From NCBI RefSeq assembly GCF_021789315.1, contig NZ_CP084561.1:2294001-2358000 (forward strand): a DNA stretch of 64,000 nucleotides, given 5' to 3'. A program made the position numbers and the translations under genes. Below the pieces are notes generated by a model. It did no database searches. It had not been told where the DNA came from and worked only from the letters and a program-made list of their open reading frames with translations. The DNA is from Arthrobacter sp. FW305-BF8. GTDB taxonomy: Bacteria > Actinomycetota > Actinomycetes > Actinomycetales > Micrococcaceae. Of the stretch, positions 42,362 to 50,900 are shown in pieces. Numbering within the stretch: position 1 is the stretch's first letter; each line of letters starts with the position of its first letter.

Positions 42362-44752
42362 ATGAAAATCGCAATCGTTGGAGGCGGCCCGGGCGGCCTC
42401 TACTTCGCAGCATTGATGAAGCAACTGGACCCGTCCCACGAAATCACCCTCTGGGAACGAAACGCTGCCAGCGACACCTTTGGTTTCGGCGTCGTCTTTT
42501 CCGACGAAACCCTGGGCGGAATCGGCAACGCGGACCCCGTGGTCGCCGACTACATGAGCCGCCGCTTCGCCCGCTGGGCCGACATCGATATCCACTTCGG
42601 CGGACAGATGATCAGCGTGGGTGGCCAGGGTTTCGCCGCCATGAGCCGCAAGGAACTCCTGGAGCTGCTCCAGCGACGCTGCGCCGAGCTCAACGTTGAC
42701 CTGCGCTTCCAGACCATGGCGCCCGCCATTGAGGAACTCGAAGCCAACTATGATCTGGTGCTGGCCGCCGACGGCGTCAACTCGCAGATCAGGGCAAAGT
42801 ACGCAGAGTCTTTCGGGCCAGACCTCGATCCACGCACCAACAAGTACATGTGGCTCGGCACGGACCAGGTGTTCGAGGCCTTCAAGTTCTTCGTGAAGGA
42901 AACCGAGTGGGGCGTCATGCAGATCCACGGTTACCCCTACTCGGACGAGGGCTCAACCTTCATCGTGGAAATGCACGAGGACGTCTGGCGCGCCGCCGGT
43001 TTCGACGAGACTGCCAACGACGTTTTCCCGCCGGGTGTTTCCGACGAGAAGGCAATCGCCAAGATTCAGTCGATCTTTGCTGAGGAACTGGACGGCTACG
43101 AAGTCCTGTCCAACAACTCCAAGTGGCTGAACTTCAACACCGTCCGCAACCAAAGCTGGCGCAAGGACAACGTCGTCCTGGTGGGGGACGCTGCCCACAC
43201 CGCCCACTTCTCCATCGGCTCAGGCACGAAGCTGGCCATGGAAGACTCACTGGCCCTGGCCGCCTGCCTGCACGAACATCCCGACGTGGAATCCGCGCTG
43301 GCCGCCTACGAAGCCGAGCGCCGGCCCGTAGTGGCCTCCACCCAGCGTGCTGCACAGGCGTCCCTTGAATGGTTCGAACGCATCGGCCAGTACAAGGATC
43401 AGAACCCGACGCAGTTCGCGTTCAACCTGCTGACGCGCAGCCGCCGCATCACGCAGGAAAACCTGCGCCTTCGCGACCCGGAGTTCGCCGACGCCGTGGA
43501 CCGGAACTTCGCCGAATCGCAGGGACTGACGCAGGTTGCACCGGCCATGTTCCAGCCCTTCCGCATCGGCGGACTGGAACTGAAGAACCGTATCGTGGTG
43601 TCCCCGATGGACATGTACTCGGCGGTGGATGGAATTCCGGGAGACTTCCACAAGGTCCACCTCGGTTCCAAGGCCCTGGGTGGCGCAGGCCTGGTCATGA
43701 CCGAAATGGTCTGTGTCTCGGCGGCCGGACGCATCACGCCAGGCTGCACCGGCCTGTACACGGACAGCCAGCGGGACAGCTGGAAGGAGATCGTGGACTT
43801 CGTCCACAGCCAGTCCAGCGCCAAGATCGGCGCCCAGATCGGCCACTCCGGCCGCAAGGGCTCCACCAAGCTCATGTGGGAGGGCATCGACGAACCATTG
43901 GAAACCGGCAACTGGCAGGCGGTGGGCCCCTCGGCCATCGCCTACGGTCCCCACAACCAGATGCCGGCCGAGCTGGACCGCGCCGGCATGGACGCCATCA
44001 AGGAAGAGTTCGTCGCCGCGACGCTCCGGGCCGAGCAGGCGGGTTTCGACCTCCTCGAGGTCCACGCCGCCCACGGCTACCTGCTGTCCTCCTTCCTCTC
44101 ACCCATTTCCAACAAGCGGACCGACGAATACGGCGGCAGCCTGGAGAACCGGCTGCGGTTCCCGCTGGAAGTGTTCGACGCCGTCCGCGCGGCCTGGCCC
44201 GCCGGCAAGCCGGTGACGGTGCGCATCTCGGCAACGGACTGGATCGAGGGCGGCAACACCTCCGACGATTCCGTCGAAATCGCCCGCGCCTTCGTAGCCC
44301 ACGGCGCAGCCGGCCTCGACGTCTCCACCGGGCAGGTCGCCAAGGAGGAAAAGCCCGCCTTCGGCCGCAGCTACCAGACGCCATTCGCTGACCGCATCCG
44401 CCAGGAAGTGGCCGCCCCCGCAGGGGTGGCGGTGATCGCCGTCGGCGCCATCTCGAGCTACGACGACGTCAACTCGATCCTCCTCGCCGGCCGGGCAGAC
44501 CTCATCGCACTTGGCCGGACGCACCTGTACGACCCCCAGTGGACCCTCCACGCCGCAGCCGAGCAAGAATACAACGGGCCGGGCGCTGAGTGGATCCCGC
44601 AGTTCCTGGCCGGCCGCCGCAAGCCGCCGAGCTCCCGCACCGACGCAGTACGTCCCCGCCTGTCCCTACTGAAGGAACCAGATGCTGAAGTCACCAACCC
44701 GCACCTTCGCTGGACGCCCGCTTCCTCTTCGGCATCGGTCCTGGTGAAGTAG
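42362..44752 (+). CDS. Fused FAD monooxygenase/old yellow enzyme: 2-aminobenzoyl-CoA (or salicylyl-CoA) monooxygenase-reductase
   Basis: A 796-residue bifunctional flavoprotein. Residues ~1-390 are a class A FAD monooxygenase (dinucleotide motif IVGGGPGGLYFAALMKQL; late motif VVLVGDAAHTAHFSIGSGTK). Residues ~395-775 are an NADH:flavin oxidoreductase/old yellow enzyme domain (FRIGGLELKNRIVVSPMDMY, GAQIGHSGRKGSTK, LLEVHAAHGYLLSSFLSPIS). This architecture is that of 2-aminobenzoyl-CoA monooxygenase/reductase, which hydroxylates and then reduces and dearomatises the ring, and of proteins called salicylyl-CoA 5-hydroxylase. ATG 42362 follows GAAGGAG by 8 bp. The neighbouring RidA and isatin-type genes favour the aminobenzoyl substrate. 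Confidence 0.92.
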   Translation: MKIAIVGGGPGGLYFAALMKQLDPSHEITLWERNAASDTFGFGVVFSDETLGGIGNADPVVADYMSRRFARWADIDIHFGGQMISVGGQGFAAMSRKELLELLQRRCAELNVDLRFQTMAPAIEELEANYDLVLAADGVNSQIRAKYAESFGPDLDPRTNKYMWLGTDQVFEAFKFFVKETEWGVMQIHGYPYSDEGSTFIVEMHEDVWRAAGFDETANDVFPPGVSDEKAIAKIQSIFAEELDGYEVLSNNSKWLNFNTVRNQSWRKDNVVLVGDAAHTAHFSIGSGTKLAMEDSLALAACLHEHPDVESALAAYEAERRPVVASTQRAAQASLEWFERIGQYKDQNPTQFAFNLLTRSRRITQENLRLRDPEFADAVDRNFAESQGLTQVAPAMFQPFRIGGLELKNRIVVSPMDMYSAVDGIPGDFHKVHLGSKALGGAGLVMTEMVCVSAAGRITPGCTGLYTDSQRDSWKEIVDFVHSQSSAKIGAQIGHSGRKGSTKLMWEGIDEPLETGNWQAVGPSAIAYGPHNQMPAELDRAGMDAIKEEFVAATLRAEQAGFDLLEVHAAHGYLLSSFLSPISNKRTDEYGGSLENRLRFPLEVFDAVRAAWPAGKPVTVRISATDWIEGGNTSDDSVEIARAFVAHGAAGLDVSTGQVAKEEKPAFGRSYQTPFADRIRQEVAAPAGVAVIAVGAISSYDDVNSILLAGRADLIALGRTHLYDPQWTLHAAAEQEYNGPGAEWIPQFLAGRRKPPSSRTDAVRPRLSLLKEPDAEVTNPHLRWTPASSSASVLVK

Positions 44753-44754
44753 CC

Positions 44755-46119
44755 ATGGCAAACGCACCCGTCACCGATTGGAAAGTCCCCAGCCGGACCA
44801 CCGGTTTGGTTCTCTTCTGCTGCTGGCTGGCCATCCTGGCCGAAGGTTACGACGTCGGCGTCCTCGGCGCCGTCCTGCCGGCCCTGGCCGAGTACAAGGA
44901 ATGGAACCTCAGCCCGCTCGCGCTTGGTGGACTGGGATCCTACGCCCTGATCGGCATGCTGATCGGTGCCCTGTTCATCGGCACCCTGAGCGACCTTGTG
45001 GGCCGCAAGAAGATGCTGCTGGCATCCATGGCGATCTTCACCCTGACCCAAATTGGCGCCGCATGGGCGCCCACCCCCGAACTGTTCGGACTCTTCCGCC
45101 TGATCGGCGGGCTGGGCATGGGCGGCGTCATCCCTGTCGCTGCCGCCCTGACCATTGAGTACTCGGCCCCGAACAAGCGCTCCTTCAACTATGGCCTCAT
45201 GTACTCCGGCTACTCCCTGGGCATCGTCGCTGCCGCCCTGGCCGCGCTTTTCGTACTGCCGCTCGGCGGATGGCGGGCAGTGATCGCGATCGGCGCAGCA
45301 CCGATCGTGCTGCTCCCCATCATCTGGAAGCTTCTACCCGAATCGCTGGAGTACCTCGAGACCAAGGGCCGGAGGTCCGAAGCAAAAGCTCTTGCCTTCA
45401 AACTCAAAATTGCCAACTACACCCCGATGGCAGCACCGGCACCGGCTGCCTCCAGCACAGAGGCCGAGCCGTGGTGGAAGACGATCACCACCATGTTCTC
45501 CGCGAAATACCTCAGGTCCACCGTCTTCTTCTGGATCTCGCTGTTCTGTGGCCTGGTCCTCGTGTACGGACTCAACACCTGGCTGCCGAGCATCATGAAG
45601 AAAGCCGGATACGACCTCGGCTCGTCCCTCACGTTCCTCTTGGTCTTCAGCCTTGCTTCAGCCATCGGCGGCCTCATCCTGGGCCGCGCCGCAGACAAGT
45701 ACGGCAAGAAGCTCATCCTTGTGGTGTTCTACATCCTCGGCGGCCTGGGCATCATGCTGCTGGTCTTCCCGAACACCATGGTGGTCAACCTGCTGTTCGT
45801 CGCCTTCGCAGGTGTGGGTTCCATATCCACGTCACTGGTCCTCACGGGCTACATCGCCGACTACTATCCGGCCAAAATCCGCGGCACAGCCACAGGATGG
45901 GCATTGAGCTTCGCCCGCCTCGGCGCCATCTCCGGGCCATTGATCGGCGGATGGATTGCAGGCTCTAAACTGCCCTTTGAGGCCAACTTTGCGATTTTCG
46001 CCGGCATTGCAGTGCTGGCAGCCGCGGCGGTGGCCATGATCCCCAAACCGCTGGCGGAAGCGGCTGGTACTCCGTCGAGCGAGCCGGAGGAAGAGAACGC
46101 CGGCATCGGAACACACTAG
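44755..46119 (+). CDS. MFS transporter, aromatic acid:H+ symporter (AAHS) family
   Basis: A 454-residue permease of the BenK/PcaK type. Diagnostic parts are the charged helix-1 motif LAILAEGYDVGVLGAVLPAL, the loop-2 motif GTLSDLVGRKKMLLASM, GGLGMGGVIPVAAALTIEYS and YPAKIRGTATGWALSFARLG. It brings an aromatic acid into the cytoplasm with protons, presumably the substrate of the upstream ligase. It starts 2 bp after the monooxygenase stop and is cotranscribed. Confidence 0.93.
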   Translation: MANAPVTDWKVPSRTTGLVLFCCWLAILAEGYDVGVLGAVLPALAEYKEWNLSPLALGGLGSYALIGMLIGALFIGTLSDLVGRKKMLLASMAIFTLTQIGAAWAPTPELFGLFRLIGGLGMGGVIPVAAALTIEYSAPNKRSFNYGLMYSGYSLGIVAAALAALFVLPLGGWRAVIAIGAAPIVLLPIIWKLLPESLEYLETKGRRSEAKALAFKLKIANYTPMAAPAPAASSTEAEPWWKTITTMFSAKYLRSTVFFWISLFCGLVLVYGLNTWLPSIMKKAGYDLGSSLTFLLVFSLASAIGGLILGRAADKYGKKLILVVFYILGGLGIMLLVFPNTMVVNLLFVAFAGVGSISTSLVLTGYIADYYPAKIRGTATGWALSFARLGAISGPLIGGWIAGSKLPFEANFAIFAGIAVLAAAAVAMIPKPLAEAAGTPSSEPEEENAGIGTH

Positions 46120-46126
46120 GAGCAGC

Positions 46127-46576
46127 ATGGATCACACTGAGGCAGAGGGAAACGCGGGTTTTCCGCAGGCGAGCGTTGAGCGGACCGTGGAGTGGGTCGA
46201 CACGGATGCATCGGGCCACCAGCACAACTCTGCGATCCTCCGGTGGGTTGAGGCGGCAGAGGCGGAGCTATTCCGCAAGCTGGATCTGCCGGACTATTTC
46301 CCCAGCGCCCCCCGTGTCCAGCAAGTGATCAACTACAAGGCGAAGTTGTGGTTCGGCCAACGTGTGACGGCAACAGTGAAAATCAACAAGCTTGGCCGGA
46401 CCTCGCTTACCATGGGCTTCGAAGTCCGGTCCGAACCATCTGGCGCTCCCACCGGCGGAACTCCGGAGACCGGTACCGTTGCCGCGTTCGGTACATTCAC
46501 CACGGCGCATGTCCCGGCGGGGGCCTCGACCGCGCAGCCCTGGCCTGAGCACTTCGTCAGGGCTGTGCGGAGATGA
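46127..46576 (+). CDS. Hot-dog (4-hydroxybenzoyl-CoA-type) thioesterase
   Basis: A 149-residue single hot-dog thioesterase. VEWVDTDASGHQHNSAILRW is the catalytic Asp/helix region, followed by NYKAKLWFGQRVTATVKINK. AGGAG lies 5 bp before the ATG; it is the last gene of the operon, 7 bp after the permease stop. The operon therefore encodes two unrelated-subclass thioesterases; this one probably acts on an aryl- or alicyclic-CoA product. Confidence 0.9.
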   Translation: MDHTEAEGNAGFPQASVERTVEWVDTDASGHQHNSAILRWVEAAEAELFRKLDLPDYFPSAPRVQQVINYKAKLWFGQRVTATVKINKLGRTSLTMGFEVRSEPSGAPTGGTPETGTVAAFGTFTTAHVPAGASTAQPWPEHFVRAVRR

Positions 46577-46579
46577 CCT

Positions 46580-47321
46580 CGGCAAGGGACCTCATGCCAA
46601 GCTGGTTACGGCCAGCGTCGGCGCTGATTGCAATGCGCGCCGCTGGCCGCACGCATGCGCACCGACTCACCCGTGCCGCCTTAACCCCGGCGCAGATAAC
46701 CCTGGCGCTGACGCCGCCGTGGTGACGGCAGATGTGCAGGCCTGGCCAACCGAGAGAAACGTGCCCGTTCCTACGCAGGGCGCCTTTGCAGTCGATGTAC
46801 GGGTCGTGGGCGATCACGTCATGCCCAGTGCTTGGGCCGTCGTCTTGCCGATCGGGCCAAATCCGATAACGCCCAGGGCGTCGCCGGTGAGCTCGCGGCC
46901 GCTCGTCTGGGTCCCAGCCGCCGGCCCTGATGCTGGCCAGGTTCTGAGGAATCAGCCGCGCGCAGTTGAGCATCAGCGCCAAGGCGTGTTCGGCGATGCT
47001 GATGCGGTTCGCACCGGGTGTGAAGGTCACGGCGCCGCCATTTTTTGTGGCTGCAGTGACGTCGATGCTGTTGTATCCAACCCCGCAGCGACCGAAGACC
47101 ATCAGGTGCGGGGCGGCGACGATGACCTCGGCGGTGAAGGCGTCCGTGCCGGCGACAATGGCGTCGACATCCTTGACGTAGTCGATCAGTTCTTCGCCGG
47201 TGCGGAGCCGGTCCTGGTACTTGGAGAAAACGACGTCGAAGCCGGCGTCCTGCGGCATCCGGTCAACTTCTCCGCCGGGTTGAAGATAGGCGGTGGTCGC
47301 GAGCACCCGTGGGGCTGCCAT
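46580..47321 (-). pseudogene. D-2-hydroxyacid (phosphoglycerate-type) dehydrogenase, decayed
   Basis: From the ATG at 47321 the frame encodes AAPRVLATTAYLQPGGEVDR, VDAIVAGTDAFTAEVIVAAP, HLMVFGRCGVGYNSIDV and ANRISIAEHALALMLNCARL, the N-terminal half of a D-isomer 2-hydroxyacid dehydrogenase. A frameshift after GGWD moves the Rossmann motif to another frame (ELTGDALGVIGFGPIGKTTA). A second shift returns to HDVIAHDPYID, after which the catalytic half is lost. It lies convergent to the end of the catabolic operon, which is intact. Confidence 0.8.
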
Positions 47322-47533
47322 GGGGCGTTCCTCCAGTCGCGGCACTGCGCCGCATCATTCGGCTCGCTTTCCGTTCCGTTCGGCGCGAGCCGGTTATCGG
47401 GGATAGTCGGACACACTGGTCGTGGATCCGCGGATCACCGGTCGCCCTTGGTGTCCGGGCGTGCAAGCCGTCGTGGAGGCGTTGCCGGTCCTGCTGTCTG
47501 CCTTTTGACGGGGTGGCGTGCGCTCTCCAGGTT

Positions 47534-47577
47534 GCGCTTCTGTGCTGCCGGCGATGGTGCCGGCAGCACAGAAGCGC
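47534..47577. other. 19-bp perfect-stem hairpin
   Basis: Positions 47534-47552 (GCGCTTCTGTGCTGCCGGC) are perfectly complementary to 47559-47577 across a 6-nt loop. No T tract follows on either strand. It lies in decayed DNA between the dehydrogenase pseudogene and an IS256 scrap. Function is unknown. Confidence 0.6.
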
Positions 47578-47696
47578 AGTCCGCTGGTTCCTAGTGACTG
47601 GAGGCTGGTACCCAGACACGCATGGTGGAGGGGCCGCGGTTTGCCCAGAGGAAGTAGGGGGTGAAGGTGAGTGCAACTTCCTGCGCCTTCACCGCA

Positions 47697-47835
47697 CAGC
47701 CGGGTGATCGCCGGGTACTGCCGGCCCCATTTGGTCGAGAACCCGACGAAGCGTTCCTTCGCTGCGGCCTCGGAGGGTGCCGTGTAGACCGGGCGAAGGT
47801 CACGGGACATCTCGTCCCAGTACTGCCGGGGCCGA
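47697..47835 (-). pseudogene. IS256 transposase internal fragment
   Basis: Read on the minus strand this segment encodes RQYWDEMSRDLRPVYTAPSE, AAAKERFVGFSTKWGRQYPA and ITRL. It is nearly identical to 14165-14302 of the decayed IS256 at 12.3-14.6 kb. Sequence diverges abruptly at both sides. It is an orphan scrap without ends. Confidence 0.75.
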
Positions 47836-47985
47836 AGCAGTACGCATCACCACCGTCCGGGCTGAGTCAAGGAGTCAACGAATACGGGGCAGTCCCTGTC
47901 CCCCAAAATCGGTGGGCCCGCGCTGGAATGCTGGGGTGGTGTCGAGAACATCCGTCCTGCCCCGGCCTGGTTGTGAAGGGATGCG

Positions 47986-50900
47986 CTATCCTGCACGAGG
48001 GTTATCGGATACCAGGGCCGCGGGAGGTGCCCCGGTGCCCGCCGGCATATCCGGGCACGTCCGCTGGTAGGGCCGTCCGGGTACCAGGGCAGTCCACTCG
48101 CTCATCGTCATGTTTCGATTGACCAGTGCGCAGCCAGCTTGGGCCCAAGACGAGAAGCCCAGGTCCCACAGACGGGCGTTTCTGTCCCAGCTCGAGGACG
48201 CGACGAACTTGCTGTCGGGGCTGAACGCAACCCCGGTGACCTCCATGTTGTGCCCACTGAGAGTGACAGAGGGAGACTGCGTGGAAGCGACGTCCCAGAC
48301 GCGGACCGTCCGGTCGTCGCTCCCGGAGGCGATCAGCCGACCGTCGGGGCTGAAAGCGACGCTTCGCACGACGTCAGTGTGCCCGCTGAGCGGCGCACCC
48401 ATCCTTTTTCCGGTGGCCGCATCCCAAAGCAAGACGTTGTTATCGGAACCGCCGGAGGCCAGCACACGCCCGTCGGGGCTGAAGGCCACCCCGTAGACGG
48501 GTCCTTGGTGGCCGGTCAGAGGTCCGACCGATCGTCCCGAAGCCGGGTTCCAGATACGGACCGTGCCGTCATCCGATGCGGATGCCATTGCACCGTCCGG
48601 GCTAAACGCGATGCCGTTCACGCCCTCGAAATGGCTGAGCTGCGGAACCGAGCGGCGCTCTCGCGACGTTACCCTCCAGGTCTGCACGGTCCCATCGTCG
48701 ACAGCTACGGCGACCTGCTCACCGTCCGGGCTGAACGCCACGTCGGATAGCGCACCGCTAGCCGCGATGGGGGGGCCAAGGAGGTCGCCGGTCCCAGCAT
48801 TCCAGAGCTTCAGCACGCCGTCGCCGCTGACTGAGGCGAGAGTGTGTTCGTCCGGGCTGAACGCTACGGCGTTCACCTCCGAGTTATGACGTAGGGCCGG
48901 ACCGCGGCGTTTCCCGGAGGCAACGTCCCACAGCTGCGCAGTACGGTCCACACTTGCGGTGGCCATCACGTCTCCAACAGGACTCATCGCGACGTCTTGA
49001 ACGTAATCTAGGTGACCCAGATAGGCGCGACTGACCGAATAAATCTCCGCGACATCCCAGAGCCGCACCGCGCCATCCCAACTCGCCGTGGCAAGCGAAG
49101 CCCCGTCGGGACTGAAAGCCACGCCCTCGACGTCTTGGGTGGAACCGAGGAGTGGCAGGCCTGCGGAATGGCGGCTTGCCACCGTCCACAAGGTCACAGT
49201 GTGGTCCGCATTCGACGAGGCGAGGAGGTGACCGTCCGCGCTGAAGGCCAGACCGCGCACCTCCCCGCCGCCGCTCGCCAGCGGGCCGCCGATGGCCTGG
49301 CCGGCATCGGGCTCCCACAGCCGCGTGTTTCCGTCGCTCCCGCCCGAAGCCAAGATCCGGCCATCCGGGCTGAACGCGACCGTCAGGACCTTCTGGCCGT
49401 TCACCAACTCTTTTAACAGTTTGCCGGACTCGGAGTCGTATGTCCGCACGATTCCGTCTTTCCCCGCGGCCGCTACCACTCCGTTTCGGCTGAACGCCGT
49501 GCCGTAGACCGCGCCGATAGTGCCGGTCAGGGGCCGGCCGCGGAGCCGGCGAGACGTGGTGTCCCAAACCTTCACTTGGCCGTCATCGCCTGCTGACGCC
49601 AGCATGCGACCGTCTGGGCTGAACGCCACATCCCACACCCACGATCCGTGCTCCAGAGCGGCATCTTCCTTGCGGCCGGTGCCCAGGTCCCAGATCCGAA
49701 TCGTCCCATTGCGGTCTCCGGCGGCTACTCGGTGGCCATCGGGACTGAATGCCACGCTCCACACCTCCGCCTTTCCTGCTAGAATGCCGAACTCGTGGCC
49801 CGTGGCCGCGTCCCATAACCGAACCGTCGTGTCGCCCCCGCCGGACGCCAGTACCTTGCCGTCAGGGCTGAACGCCACGTCATGCACCTGGCCGGTGTGT
49901 GCGAGCAGCATCCGGGAAGGATGGGTAACCCGCGCCAACGCGGTCACCAAACCCGGCGCCGGTGGTGCGGACTCGCCACCCAGACTGAGGGCCTGCAGCC
50001 CGGCAAGGATCGCGGTGTGCGGTTGTGAGCCGACCAGCCCATTCGCTGCCGCCGCCAACTGCCGGCTTAGTGCAAGGTCGGCCTGCCTCTGTGCCTCTAT
50101 GTTCCGCTGCCACGCCACAGCACCCGCGGCGAACGCGAGAGCGAGGAAGACGGCGAGACATCCCACCAGGATTCGCCGACGGCGGTTCGATCGGCGCGCC
50201 GCCTGCAGCTCTCGCGCGGCAAGTTCGCGGCTTCTCTCCAGGAAACGGCGTCCGAGGGGGCTCAGGTCTGGCAGACGCTCTTCGGACCAGCGGTCGAAAG
50301 CAGCCAGTCGCCCACCGCGCAATAGGAAGGACTCGTCTGCGCCGCCCTGCTCCCAATCTGCGGCGAGACGATCGAGCTCCGAACGCCGCTCCAGCCATTC
50401 CCGAGCCTCGCCGATCGCCCTGCACAGCGGCGGCCACTGCCGCAACAGCGCCTCGTGTGCCACGTCGATGACGCCCTGCCCGCCGCCGTTCGTGCGCTTC
50501 CTGTCGTCAGCAGCCGTTGTCGTGTCTGCAGCACTGGTGAGCAGGCGTGCCTCGACGAACGTGTCGACGACGATGCACTCGTCCGGCACGAGGCTTCGGC
50601 GCTGAACCCGCCGCCGGGTGGGCTCACCGCGCCGCTCCACCGACACAAGCTTGAGCAAGGTGGGCAGGACCCGGGAGCCAAGACCGCGCCGTGTCAGTTC
50701 GTCGAGGATCTGGTCGGCGCGTCTCGTCAGGGCACCGACCACGCCGCCAATGGCCTCGTATTCGCTGCCGTCGATCCTTCCATCAACTCCAAATCGCTCA
50801 TAAAGTACTCTGAGCGTGTAGGCCATAAGCGGCAGCGCGTCGCCCCCCTCCGCGTCCCGTGCAATCCGTTCGACAAGGCCGGGCTCGTAATCCACGCCGG

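Noticed and set aside
39274..44752. A complete salicylate to gentisate pathway
   Set aside because: The fused monooxygenase could act on salicylyl-CoA, but no gentisate 1,2-dioxygenase is present; the 160-residue cupin is less than half the needed length. The salicylyl substrate itself is not excluded.
46392..47594. Plus-strand open frame of 400 codons
   Set aside because: Starts inside the thioesterase gene and runs antisense through the dehydrogenase pseudogene; its translation is not protein-like.
48100..49920. CRISPR-like periodic repeats
   Set aside because: The periodicity comes from 14 WD40 repeats in coding sequence (about 120 bp each, diverged), not short identical repeats with unique spacers.
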